Shown piece by piece: positions 23,074 to 35,603 of a DNA stretch of 64,000 nucleotides. The stretch lies in contig OX485803.1 in assembly GCA_950295325.1 (NCBI GenBank), forward strand, positions 62,761,554 through 62,825,553. The letters run 5' to 3'. This DNA is from Polytrichum commune (lineage: Eukaryota; Streptophyta; Polytrichopsida; Polytrichales; Polytrichaceae). A model generated the notes under the pieces. The model saw only the letters and a list, made by a program, of their open reading frames with translations, was not told where the DNA came from and made no database searches. A program made the position numbers and the translations under genes. Numbering within the stretch: position 1 is the first letter of the stretch; the number at the start of each line of letters is the position of its first letter.

Positions 23074-25740
23074 TTTATTTTTATTTTTATTTTCAGAATC
23101 TTTCATTTGTCGCTCATCCATGAATGGGTATGTGCACGTGTCTGATCAAAACAGGTGCTGAGGTGCCGAATGAAATAATCAGATAGTGCAACTGCGTAGG
23201 GTTTTCTTTGTAGAAAACCTAATGAAACAGCTTCTCACAAGCAAGAGTGTCCAGGAATGGATATCTATTTCATGTCCCGGTCCTCAAAATCTTTTTCTTC
23301 TTCAGATTTGTAGTGTTTTGGTTCCATCTAGTCGCCAGCTTATCTGGAAGTCTTACAATGTAAGGTATGAACTTAGCAGTACATTTGTCAAAGGTAAGAA
23401 CATTTCAATGTTCTTGAAAGATGAGTGATTTACATTGGATTGAAATTTGCATGATGGCATGTGTTTGGTTTTTATATGGATATTTAGGATCAGCTGTGTC
23501 TTTCTTGTTGAGAGGTGTATGTGCTTAATGGAGGAATGATTCAACGCTTTAATACCGAGAAAATGAGCTACGTGAGTGCACATCCATCTTGCAGTGGAGT
23601 AGCATGATAGGTGTCCTTCAATTGAAAAAGGCAAGGAAAGGCTCTGCAATATTTTATCATAGGTCTTCCTTTGTGCTTGAGTCTTTCCTTTCTGTCTTTC
23701 AATGTTTTATCACAAGGAAGATCAAGGAGTGCTGAAGTTTATTGCCAGGTTGAGCTGCTGTTACCTGTGCACAGGAGAACTTCTATCACTAAATACATCC
23801 ACAAGGGTAAGTTTGGGTTAAACTTTTTGGGAAAAGTTGGGTCTATCTTGTGAATGCGTTTTGTGAATGCAGTATAATATATCCACAAGACCACTAATTA
23901 GCAACCGGTGAACAGTCATTGTCATGCTGGAAACAGTATTGTGCAGGCAAACTGGAATTACTTTGTACATTGTCTTGTACCCAAGGAATATATGTCTGGC
24001 AATTCTGGTGTTATGGCAGCCAGCATAATTCTTATATCTGGAGAGGGTTTGGGTGGATGATTGCAATATACAAACACCAATGTTGGGTGATAGTTGGAGG
24101 TTTATACTATATATCTGGAATCAGCGGTTTAACTATTGAAGGAAAGGGAGTGGAGGTCCAAGTAAGCTTGTAAATGACACATTGGTGATCGTCAATTCAT
24201 TTTGGATAGACACCTAAGACTCACGACTTCTGTAAAGTTTGTAATAACATGTTTGTCTCTGTGCTGAAAAAGCACCAAATAAAAAAAGTCCATTTTTCAA
24301 ATCATACTTTGCCTGCAGCTCAAAAGGTCTTCAACTGAAGTGCTACAGGGAGCTGTTTGTCTACCATTAAAGCATCCAAATGTGTAAATGTCTCATACAC
24401 TATGATATTTCAATAATATCAAGACAGGTCAGGTGGAATCCCTTTAATACACAAATGAATTCCAGATTTCCGAAAAGCCCCCTCCCCCTCCCCAAAACAA
24501 GCTTAATCAGGGGGGTGTCAGACTCTGCGCCGCACGGGTCCCGGCCCTCTCACACTGGCCGTGGGGAAAAATCCCTTCCAACAATTTGATGCTCCTGAGT
24601 CTTCAAAAGTGGATAAGGAATCTGCAAACTAAACTAAGGGTCCTTCTCCATTCAGAAGCGGAAACAGAACGCTAAATGTCTCCATGGTATCATCTTCGCC
24701 AAGGAAGTAGTGTATCTTTAGGAGGTTCATTTGATTTCGCTACACCAATATTACAAGGTGCAAGGGTTGGATGAATATAGCTATTTATGAAGTTGTGCCA
24801 TAGATTCTTGATGACATCAACATTCCATTTCCACTTGTCAATGGAAAAGAGCCCTCATAAGTACTCAAGGCCTTACAAACTCCAAAACTGCTCCACTGAT
24901 ACGGGGACACAATCTTGTGAAAGATATAAACAGCACTACAAGAGTTGCAGTGCTCTTTACCATGGTAATATTGATACAAAGAGACAAAACCTTGTGCAGA
25001 GTCAAATACTGTTACAAATGGCCTAGCAATTTGGCACATGACCAACTTTGAAAAACACACACCTCTAAGTCTAACTGTGAAAACTCTCCAGGACCAATGG
25101 GTGCCTGGCCCTAAGTCTAGCATCCTCATTACAACCTACTTGACTGTTGTGGATCATGAGCAAATTGCACCTTTCTCAAGATGCATAATGTATGTTTTGA
25201 TGTGGGACACATGCAGGATCCGTGGCCCAGGTATGTTGTGCAACCGAGGGCAGGAGTACCAACCCTCTGAATCAAGCCCTTTGGTGGTATACAATGCTCT
25301 TGAGAGGCAAAATGTTGGCAAAAATCACCTTGAGAACATGTGACAACCTACTTTTTCCTGAAGGATTCCTTGGCAATATCACCTCCCTTACATGGATGGA
25401 ATAACTCAATCTGGAAACCTCTCTTAAAATTGAGAAGTATGAAGAATCGCACTCTGGGTAGTAGTCTGGGATATAACTTCAGCACATTTTTTCGGGTGCA
25501 TATGTCCAGAGATCAATGTTGTTGATCATTGGGGCAAATAATCACCAGAAAACCATGACAACTGACCTTTCACTGCTACTTGGGCTTGGTAAGCTCTCTC
25601 AGCAAATTAATCTCGCCAGCTCAAGTTGTTGCAGGATAGCTCAAGTGGTGATGATTGTTGGATGAAATGTTCTTTGTAAGCCGTAACCCCAAGGTCGAAC
25701 AAACAACCTTAGAGTGTTGTTAAAAAAATCCCATCTCTTG
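23074..25740. other. Intergenic DNA between the SP1-like and IQ-repeat genes
   Basis: No gene is recognised. The T-rich stretch right after the stop at 23073 probably belongs to the SP1-like 3' UTR. A GC-rich island lies at about 24470-24590. A 38-40 bp stretch at about 24804-24842 repeats the left flank of the MITE at 20481. The rest is unremarkable. Confidence 0.4.
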
Positions 25741-28700
25741 CTAATGCTTCCGATGTGACTGTCTTGTTCCAAAGAAAGCATCTCGACACACTGTCTTGGT
25801 GTATATCACCATGGCAACGAGAACAATTAGGACAGCATTGACATCTGGTAGTCTTAAATGCTTGAGCGGGGATGCAGATGTCTTCTTGTACCCATTTTTT
25901 TGCACACCCCATCTTTGGTTACTCTCTATATCCCCATCTAACAACATGCTAGAGCATCCAAGGTCTTCTCCATCACAATATTGCTCTAATGTTTTTAAGA
26001 GCTCCGTCATGTCAAGTACAACATCTGTTCCCTGTAAAGATACTCGAGGTTGAGCCTTAGGTGCAAACTGCGTTGCAGAAGTTGGCGGAGGGGTACTGGG
26101 GTGTTCAATCATAACACAACACTGTTCTTCAACGACTGAGCAAACTTCAGTAGGTGGAGTGTGTGGGGGTGATGTTACTATATATGGTGATCCATGGGAT
26201 GGAGGAAATGGGGGAGCAGACTGTGCTCGCTGTTGCTGGTTTGCTATTTGCCTCATAGTTAGGAAAACCTGTGCAAATTGCTGCAATCTCTCCTCATCTC
26301 GGCTAAGCTTGTTCACAGGCTTTTTGTAGTTGTCCTCCCCAAGTGAGTTTGATTCCTGGTAGAAACATTTACTCTCGTTATCAACACCATGTCACATGAC
26401 ATTACTCAAAAGCTTTTTCAATGAAACAAAAGGAAAACCATGGTACCAGCAATTGTTACATTCCCTTCCTTCAGACTGGATATGGCACTGCATCCACTCC
26501 TGCAAAAGTAAAACTTCTATTTGATGCACCTTGTAATGAGGGAATACTGCGAGTGTTCACAGACAGCATGACATATGACTTCACATGAAGGTGCTATTCA
26601 TTTGGATTATGTCGGCCCTTCCTGTCTTCTGTGTACATTACCACAAAAAACAGGATGTTGACTTCCTCTTAGTAAGGTTTCCTCTTAACCATCGATTGGA
26701 GACCAATTTTAAATGACCACTGTCCATGTCATCAAGTATAATAGAATTTTTTTTTGAGCAACAATACCTTCACAGTGCAGAGCTCCTGCGAGTGGTTGCA
26801 TTGACAATTCAGTGCAACTGATCCACCCTGCAAGCCTTCAGAACTTTCAGTCCCAGGTGTGTTGACCAGACCAGCTGAACTTGCAGTATCCAGATCAGCT
26901 ATAGATGATGATTGAGAATCAGCCCCGAATGACACAGAAAGTTGCCTGGAGGACATAGACCTCAAGGGAAGAGCTGCCAAGCATGTATCCAAACATTTAT
27001 CAAGTTCTTCTATTTGCACACTGTTCCAATCCTCTGCAGAGGGGCTGGCATATCTTTCAGTCACAGAGTCACCACAATAGCTGCTGCTTTCTGGTTCAGA
27101 GAAACTGGACAATCTAGTCACATTAAAAGATCCACTGATTGCAGAATTTCTGGTTGAGGTTGTGTTCCATGGCCCATACATGCCTTCTGTCTTAAGTGGT
27201 CTTCCATCTGAAATCTGGTCACCTGTGAGTTGAGAATCGACATCTACCTCCTCCACTTTGGATGCATTACATGATTGGTCAATACAAGTGCCCTCTCTCT
27301 GAGTTTTTTGACACACAAAAGATTGATCAGCTGACTGGATTGGTAAGACAGCACAATGGCTCCGTTGCAGCTCCTTCCTCACCATCTTCCCACGAAAGTG
27401 AGCCTGAATACACCTGACTGCTTGCTCTTTCAGCCACCTGTTCAACTTCAAAGACTGTAATGCCCTTGTACCTCGCCACCAGCGTTGTATCCTGACAGAG
27501 TTCTCAACCCGTAGCTGGAGCACTGATTTGAAAAGCATCCGCTGGCAATGACCGCGCCACCAGCTTTGAATCCTCACAGCTGCACAACTTTGGAGCTCCA
27601 CCTGTTGGTCTTTTACCTTCCTCCAATGTCTTTGTAATTTCAAGATTCTGCAGCGGAGTTCCTGGTACTGTGTTCTTGCTTGGTATCTTCTAAAGCATGC
27701 CTGAATATACAACACTCTATCAACATTCATGTCATATGACTTTCTACTAACCCATCCCCTGTAAACAGACTGGATTTTCAAAGCGGCAGCTGACTCCAAC
27801 TCCCACCGCAAGTGTCTACGTCTACTTGTGACAGCCCTCCAAGATCTTTGTATTGTGCACACAGCAATATAGAGTGCTCGGTGATGGTGTTTGGCTATCA
27901 TCCTACGTGCACAAGCCTGCAATAACACAACCCTTCTGTATTCAAGATCAAATTTATTCCGTGCTGACCAGCCCCTGTAATGAGTTTGGATTGTCACAGC
28001 TGCTTGCCTTTGCAACTTCTTGTCTCTGGAAGTCCGCCATGACCTCTGGATTGTCACCACAGCCTTGCGGATCTGCCTATACGTCTTCTGAGCAATCTGT
28101 CTCCTGACAAGCGCCTGCAATTTAACTACTCTGTCCACTACCGAGTTGCGCCTCTTCCTTGATAGCGAGACCCGGAAGGCACTCTGGATCTGAAGAGCTG
28201 CATGCTGGCACACCTCCTCATCCTGCTGAACCTGTTGTTGACAACGAAGATGATGCATGTGCCATGCTTTTTGAATGGTGACTGCTGCTGCAAGTCTCTT
28301 CTTGTACAGATTGACCGCCTGCCTTCGTCGAACACATGCCTGTAACTTGACCACTCTGTTGAGCTGAGTACGGTACTGATTCCTTGCCACATAACCTCTA
28401 TAATGGCACTGGATCTTGATAGCTGCTTGGTCTCTTTCTTTTGTCCATAGTTGCAACTGACGGCATCTATATGCTCTCCATGCAGTTTGCACTTTGACTA
28501 CTGAGCCAAGGAGCTTTTGGTATTTCGACACAGCTTGGCTCCTCCTCACGCATGACTGCAGCAGAATCACTCTACTCATTTCCTTGATGTAAGTTCTCCT
28601 TGCCACCCACCCCCGGTATGCTCTCTGGACACTCACAGCAGCAGAGTACGCTCTGTTTGCACTTTGTAAACCCAATGTTTTCCTGTGTCCCAACCACATT

Positions 28701-30046
28701 TTCTGAATACAGAGAGCTGCTTTGCGGTGACATTGATACTGCTTCAACATCTGGTTCCTCCTGACACAAGCCTGAAGCCAAACTACTCTTGATACCTGAT
28801 TCACATATGCTTTTCTAGCTACCCACCTCCTATACATAGCCTGAATTTTCACAGCAGCACATTCTTGCTCTTGCAATGCAATCCTGATAGATTTCTCAGC
28901 TTCTGCTTGCTGCAAACTCACACGTTGCAGTGTCAAGCTCCTCCTTGTCCTCTGAAGGAATACTGCAGTGCTGTGAAGATGACGATACCTCTCTCGCGCT
29001 TGGACACCCCGCACACGTGCTTGCAGCAATACAGTTGCAGCAACCAACTGCTTGTAGGCTTTTCTGGCCACCCAGCCTCGATACAAGCTCTGGAATTTCG
29101 TCACTGAGGTGACAAGCTGCCTTCGCTTGGCCAACGTCCACAGCTTCTGCAACATCACCACAGTGTTATAAAGCTTCCTGTACTGCCTCCTAGCTTTCAC
29201 TGTGCGTGTCCAAGCTTGCAACTTCACCACCTCCTCCTGGAACTGTCTGTAGGTACACCTAGCCCTGTAGCCCCTGTAAAATCTCTGTATTGTGATCACT
29301 GCAGCAAGTTTGGACTTGACCACATTTCGGTCCCTTGATGCTCGAAACACAGACTGGATGACAATGGCAGCCATCTCATGCTGCAGATGCTTGACCCCTT
29401 CCTGCATAGAAACATCTACATCCCCAACTATTGCTATTGCATTGGTTTGTTGATTGACAAGGCCAGTTTGATCCTCTGTCAACCCATCCAACATGAACTG
29501 CTCTGTGGATGTCTCATCATTCCCATGATCACTGGATGTGTTCCCAATTTCATGGGGAGGGGTATGGAACTCATCATCTACATGATGCCTCTGGAACACA
29601 GTTTCCATCTGGCTTCTCTGAATGATGGAGTGTGTGTGTTGCAAACCCTCTTCACATGGTGTCCCTCCCACTGCCAGATCTTCCAGCCCAATCAACCCAG
29701 CCAAATCCACCGTGCTGCCGAACCTGCTGCCGAATGCACTCACAGACCCATAAGAGGAGGCATTGCTCTCCGTCTCCAACAGATTCATGTTAGCCGGCAA
29801 GCTTGTGTCTCGAATTAGCCACGACCGGGGACCTCTACTGGCAAGCCTCCGAAACCCTGAAATAGTCCCTGCAACAGAAAAATTTCGTGTTGCAGAAGAT
29901 GTTCGGTGCACCACAGGTTCGGGTGCTTGCTCCTCCGCTTGTAATAGCAACATGCCTGGAGTTCGATCTAATTTCTGTTTCAATTTCTGCCTTGATGAGG
30001 AGCTCTGCCCCCGACTGGGCGCCATTGGAATGTCACCGTTCTTCAT
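25741..30046 (-). CDS. Large IQ-repeat protein with C-terminal membrane anchor, about 1297 aa
   Basis: Exon 1 is 30046-26768 (1093 codons, ATG MKNGDIPMAP) and ends at AAG|GTATTG. The best partner exon is 26355-25741 (acceptor CTACCAG), which joins in phase and ends in RQSHRKH then stop. Residues 1-220 are Ser/Thr-rich and probably unstructured. Residues 225-890 hold about 27 IQ-like helices in a repeating triplet: an AAxxIQxxYRGWVARKxY type, then VVxLQACVRRxQA, then AVxTIQRSWR. IQ motifs bind calmodulin or myosin light chains without calcium. The array resembles the IQ region of ASPM-type proteins, but no calponin-homology or motor domain is present. Residues 900-1250 are Ser/Glu-rich. Residues 1264-1281 (VNAVLIVLVAMVIY) form a likely tail anchor. 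A spindle, cytoskeletal or calcium-scaffold role is inferred only. The second exon call is less sure than the first. Confidence 0.8.
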
Positions 30047-32350
30047 CCTGTTATTCTCCCCAGATTAAGGATTGCGCAACATCAGATTCCAGATTGTCAA
30101 CCTTTTCTTCGATGCACAGGAATTCTCTTTCTGTGCTTAGGGTTCCACTTCAGACCTTGTTTCTATCATCAAATGGAACCATCTCTTCAAATTTCACATT
30201 AAACCCTCCTTCCTGTACTCGATCGCCGTTGTCTGCACCGCCAAATTGTAACCCCGAGTCCAGGATTCAAACCAACTTGAACTCTTTTAAAGAGTCTCTC
30301 CCACCATCAATATGCATAGTGGGTATATATACTTCCAGTGACATCCTTTTGCGCAACACCGGGTGACAACGGACTACGTGTGCTAATGAATCTTCCATTT
30401 TGCCCTGCAAATTGATAGTGATAGAAAAGAGCGTGAAACGCAAGTGACTGAACATCCAATATGCTGACACTTCCCAGTCACATTGTGCAACCACCTTAGC
30501 ATACCATCAACTGATCATAAACCGTGCAGAAATCAATTAGGTGTACAAATTTGCGAGTTTTGGGTCAAAAATAGGAATGGAAAATTAGGCATCACATATT
30601 AGGCTTCACAAAAAATTGATTAAGTTAGGGCAGTCAATTTCTGAGCTCGTCTACCTTGATTGCCATTGATTAAAGGTGAAGATTTGACCATCGCATGAAC
30701 CCTGAAACTAATGTTTCAAAGCAAATCGATGGCTAATTTTCATAATGAAGGGCTCCTAAGAGAATCCTGACGAGATACTGAGCCTTTGCAAATATAATGG
30801 CCATGCCCACTGCTACCCATTAACCTACAACATGCCGGCATCGCTCTCCCTCTCTCCCTCTCTCCCTCTGACGATCATCAGATATTGGATAATCAATCAT
30901 TCTAAAAGAAGGAACTAGAGCGATTAAGCTTAAAACCTCCAGAAACTCGAAATTCTGACCAAAGGTTATGCACTGATGGCTTCTAATGTGCGGAGGAAAG
31001 CTATGTTTGTGACTCGGTGGAGAGTTTCAATAACTGCTTCAAATCATGGGGTTCCATACCTACCCTGCTGAAATTAGTGGATTAAATCAGATCGAGAAAG
31101 CTAATTGTTGTCAAGATGCATTTGCAACCCTAGTATTACCTCCACCACTTCTCTGGTGACATAGATATCAGATACTAGTTTATGCTTATTCCTTCAAACT
31201 TAGTGATTGGGTCATGCTTTTAAGAATCTTGAGAAGAAACTCATCTTCACACATCTACACTTATCTTCTTGAAAGTAGGAAATGAAATGAAATCCATCAG
31301 CTTGAACACTCCACCAATAAAAAATTGGAATGTATGCCTTCATCACGGCCAAGAATGACAAAAACAGATGGGTTGACATGAGGGGCGTACTTGAAATGAA
31401 ATGATGATGCAGTGAACATCGCCAACAAATGGTCCAAGTTGCAAACTTTGGAATTCCGATTCCACGCACCTCCTGCCCCATAAATTCTTTGCTTGGAAGA
31501 AGAAGGTCCCCTTGATCCACTCAAAAAGTCAACTCAAAAGTCAACAACCCTCTGCCGAGCATGACAGAACCCATGACCACTCTCGCGAAGAGTAGCATAA
31601 CCTCATGTCGGGACGCATATAATAATGCCTCCTGTTAAAGCTCCGAGACAGAAACCTCGAATCACAGACACAGACACAGATATAGATAGAGAGAAAGGAA
31701 TAGACCAAGAAATCTCTTGTTAACCCATTGAAGCTCTCTCTCGAACCACGCTCCAAGCTGCCGTGGCCCGAGATTCCACCAGTTTCACTGAATGGATCCC
31801 GCTATGCATCAGAACGCGAAAGGCGATCGAAAAGCTCAAAAACGGTAGCCAAGGTTGAGGAAATGCATCTCTCCGAAGCCATTTCCACAGCAAATTCTAT
31901 CAAACTATCTGCACAGGAAACCAAAGCAGGCTTGTGAGGGGTCGTTGGAACGAGGAATCGAATGGGAACATCAAAGTTCCCAACACAGGCGGTGCGAGAA
32001 AAGGATCGTGGTGCGAAATCGAGGCAGAGGCTGCAGGGGAGCAACCGGCCGCGAGGCAGAAAATGCGCATGATTAGTGTGGGCGCACCTACTTGCTGCTC
32101 CGCCACATCTCGAATCTACCCCAAACGCACATCTACCCAGCCCATTTCGTAGATAACAGACAACTCCCGTCGATTTGCACCCGCCAGTGGACGAGGACGC
32201 CCGGGAACGACGTTCCAGCTGCCGCTCACGTAGATAATGTGAGGTCATTCGTAGATTATGAATCAGACGACGGGAGTAGATGTTGCATGCCAATGATTGA
32301 CGAGTCAAAGCGGGATGAGTCGTCACGTTGTCGTGGCGGGCAGCCAATCA
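30047..32350 (-). promoter_or_regulatory. Probable leader and promoter region of the IQ-repeat gene
   Basis: Just before the ATG at 30046 the minus strand reads AATAACAG|G, an acceptor-like site. A GC- and CpG-rich block spans about 31700-32340, unlike the AT-rich flanks, and contains short frames such as MASERCISSTL. The simplest reading is a distant first non-coding exon plus promoter, with a leader intron of over 1 kb. A (CTCTCCC)n-like run lies at 30842-30869 and a CAGACA run at about 31667-31685. It could instead be the edge of an unrelated gene. Confidence 0.35.
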
Positions 32351-32519
32351 GAGGAGTCCGAATTGTTGACCTGTCTTTCTGTATTTACTTAATATATTTT
32401 ATTAATTTAAGGTACTTAGACGTGCCTAATTCGGTTACTTATCTTAATCAGACACTTGTATTTGAGTAGTCAAATGTTGGGTGAGGCTCGAAGAATGGAT
32501 ACCAAAAACATCTATGTTT

Positions 32520-32880
32520 AACAGAAATTAACCTACATTCTTGATCAAATTTCATAACCATTCTAAGTTCAAATTTATTGAGGGCCCGACCCTCTATAAC
32601 AGTGCCCGGGAAGTTTTTAGGCATAGTCGGTCAAGATCCTAGTGATTCTAAATCCAACCAGTTACATGTTGACATCTTCCAGTTTGGCTTTATTCATTTG
32701 AGGTATATTCTATAGATTCCTCTAAAATGATCAGTAATCCTCTTGAAGTCTTGAACTTCAACCGGTTCATCTATAACTAATTGTCACTTCTCCTGGGACA
32801 GTGCTCTATGACCATCAAACGAGCACGAGAATCTTCACTTGATGATGAATAAGATATTCATATGAACTTTGATTTGGATT
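32520..32880 (-). repeat. Dispersed repeat family C, copy 4, split by a MITE
   Basis: Read on the minus strand, 32880-32804 gives TTCATATGAATATCTTATTC, GTGAAGATTCTCGTGCTCG and TGGTCATAGAG. It resumes at 32599 with TATAGAGGGTCGGGCCCTC, then GAACTTAGAATGGTTATGA. This is the order of copies 1-3, interrupted exactly by the MITE at 32600-32803. The intact copies therefore serve as empty sites. Confidence 0.8.
32600..32803 (+). mobile_element. Short hAT-like MITE, family A, copy 2 (204 bp)
   Basis: The element runs from CAGTGCCCGGGAAG to CTTCTCCTGGGACAGTG, with 8-bp flanks CTCTATAA and CTCTATGA (7 of 8). The interior shares AGGCATAG, AAGATCCTAGTG, CTCTAAAATGATCAGTAAT and CTTCAACCGGTT with the other two copies. 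It is inserted into a family C repeat. Confidence 0.88.
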
Positions 32881-33395
32881 CGCCATGCAACCATCTCGTA
32901 CTAATCACGTGTTTCATATCCTACGAGAAGCGGGCTAGGCGGGATAAGTAACCATTTAAGACCCATCTACCTTCGTTGATTGATGTTTTAAGTGCGAGGA
33001 GTCCCACCAGGCCCCAGAGCATGCCAGGATGGCACCAATTCTTTTTGACAAATAGGTAATTTATAGTTTTTCAAATTGAGTTCCATGTCATGTCCAGTTG
33101 GCTTTGCAAGGTGCAGCCGAAAATGGGGTTGCTTAGACTCGTGACCAGCTTGGAGGTTATATTAGTTGGATGAGAGAGTATCTATGCCAAATAAGCTTTA
33201 CTATCAAGCTAGTGTGCATGCTACACTGACAGTTGGCACAAACCACTTGTTTGTCAACGTGTGAATGGGTGGTATATCTTTTTTGGAAGCTGTGTGACAC
33301 ATTCTTTTTAGTGGCCCTATCTAACCTTTAGAGGGGAATTCTTAAGAATTTCATCATGTGGTCCATGTGTTGAATGTAGGAGAGAAGGAATTATC

Positions 33396-33415
33396 ATATA
33401 TATATATATATATAT
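33396..33415. repeat. (AT)10 microsatellite
   Basis: Uninterrupted AT dinucleotides, immediately next to a partial family B MITE. Confidence 0.9.
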
Positions 33416-33417
33416 GA

Positions 33418-33512
33418 GGGCCACTTGACACACGAGCCAAGAGCCATGACCATGAGATTGTGAGAGCCCAAAAGAAAGTGTCCAAAGGCTGTCCAAAGAC
33501 ACCTCCAAAGTG
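33418..33512 (-). mobile_element. Truncated family B MITE end (about 95 bp)
   Basis: GGGCCACTTGACACACGAGC followed by CAAGAGCCATGACCATGAGA and ACACCTCCAAAG is the reverse complement of the right end of the elements at 9588 and 35102. The remainder of the element is missing. Confidence 0.85.
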
Positions 33513-34937
33513 TAACTGGTTGTAACCAGAAGATCACAATGTGTAATTGGTTGGACTTGGAAACATTTTTCTATATTTATGAAGGTGGAACGTAGGCCTT
33601 AACCGTGCAAATAACCGGCTTGCTAACCCCCACGCCATGTATAGGCATACATGCTATTCTTCACTCTACGTTTCCTTTTCAAGGTAAAATTAAGTAGTGT
33701 GTGTTTGTTCATGTGGAATATAACCATGAAATGCAATTGCACATCTAAATTGAATTTGCACTAGTTGCGGCATCCATGGTTATATTCTCAAGGCCACATG
33801 AAGGAATGTACACTGCTTAATAATGTTATGTTTGGCCTGGTATGCTGGTGTTATTGTTCCATATTCTAGGTTCATAATGTATGGGCGGATGCCAAAGCAT
33901 CCCCATCGAGATTTTAGGGGGACGGGTCTATTCATCCGATAAGGGATAGGGCTCACAACCCGCAAACCTAGGCAATTTGGGAAAAACAATTTTGAACCCG
34001 ACCAAAAAATGTTGCCGCCCGCCCAACTTCAACAAAAAAGTTGCCTTTGCATTCTTGAAGGCCGCGTTGTCCACAAAACCCATATTGAGTGCACCTCAAC
34101 TTCAAGGCCCAAATTCCAATATATATGTTCACTTCCACTTAGTAATAAGCAATTGATTGGGATTTCTTTCCCAAAGTGCAACCGTCAATAAAGCATGTTA
34201 TTAATTTGGCAATTAAAGATACGAAGGAAGAAAAAAACCTCTTTAGCAATGAGGTGATAATTTTGTGACCTACCATTTGAAAGGGTTTTTTTCATTTCAA
34301 AACTAGAATTAAAAAATAATGCTTTAATTTTAGCTTAGAAAATTTTAAAATTTTAAACAATGCCTTCCCCATTCACAAATAATTTTTTACAAGTATCCAT
34401 ACATAATATTATTCATCACCCACTATTTGGTCAATGGGTCATCGCAATAGGTGTTGAGTAATGTTATGTACACATTCAGACTAATTAAACATAATTAAAT
34501 GTATTAAAACATGACTAAACCTAATTAATCAAGCTTATCATTTTCATGGAGGAACATGATACCTATGCCCTTCTTTGATGTTACACGGTGACGTGAAGAC
34601 GATCTTAGACATATGCTTGATACGAAACCCATGGTTCTTTTGTATTTCGAGAATGATATGTATATGTATCAATTGGTGGCTACGATGCGACAAAATGAAA
34701 TATATATATCATCATGCTTACCACACTCCAGTAAAATCATGAAAGGAATTATGATAGCGTGAACTACAATAGTTTATACTTCACAAGATTAGCCACACAA
34801 GCCACACGTAAAAGACGCATCTATGTAACATCTACAACCCAACAGTGGTTGGACACAACATGAGTTCATGAGTTCCAACATCTTAGAAACATGTATAGAG
34901 AGAAGAAACGCTGACCCTGCGATCAACGTGATTGGAA

Positions 34938-35023
34938 TGCCCGTTCGACCCACCCTTGGTATTATGCCCTCGGGACATAATACCAGTGGTGTAGGACTAC
35001 TAACCCCTCTCCGGGTGGGCACT
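34938..35023. repeat. Fold-back with a perfect 10-bp inner stem
   Basis: TGGTATTATG at 34957-34966 pairs with CATAATACCA at 34976-34985 over a 9-base loop. Outer CCCACCC and GGGTGGGCA segments extend the fold imperfectly. It is GC-richer than its surroundings. No relation to a known RNA is recognised. Confidence 0.6.
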
Positions 35024-35101
35024 GAAACATGCATACTTCTCAATGAATGAGCAAGTGCAAACTCTCGACATGGGATCTCCTTGTACCACAACAATCTTTA
35101 A

Positions 35102-35603
35102 AGGCCACTTCACACACGAGACTGAGAGCCCGTGACCATTACACTTCAAGCACTCTCATTGATGGGAAAGGCGGAGCTAGTCCAAGTTCGCTTCACACTA
35201 TGCTTGAGGGACCAATGGAGTATGTGAATGCAAGATGGATGAAAAGTCTACATGGATTCCTACGTGGCATTGAATGGATCATGTTTCATGGTCATTTGGA
35301 CTATTTTCAAAAATCACCTCTTGGACGTAGGCCTAACACGAAACCAGGAGACCATGGCATTTCAAGCGTTCACAATCATTGGTTTATTCTATTTTATCAT
35401 GTGTGAGGACCCACATGAATAGAAATTCATTGAAATAGCATTTGGTTGAGGGCCCAGTCATATATGACTTCACACTACACTTGAGGGTCCGTGACCACAC
35501 TACTACATGACTTTGGAGGTGTGTTGGGACAACATTTGGACACTTTCTTTTGGGCTCTCACAATTTCATGGTCACAGCTCTTGGCTCGTGTTTGAAGTGG
35601 CCC
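35102..35603 (+). mobile_element. Harbinger/Tourist-like MITE, family B, copy 2 (502 bp)
   Basis: The ends AGGCCACTTCACACACGAG and CTCGTGTTTGAAGTGGCCC are inverted repeats with 3-bp TAA flanks on both sides (35099-35101 and 35604-35606). It matches the element at 9588-10088 over its whole length. Non-coding. Confidence 0.88.

Noticed and set aside
26470-26522. 53-nt possible exon (EWMQCHIQSEGREC) in the IQ-repeat gene
   Set aside because: Bounded by good splice-like sites, but its length is not a multiple of three and it would break the frame of the next exon. It may be an alternative exon.
31802-32347. 181-codon minus-strand frame in the CpG-rich block
   Set aside because: Composition follows from GC-rich DNA, no domain, and no splice partner was found. 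Treated as leader or promoter sequence.
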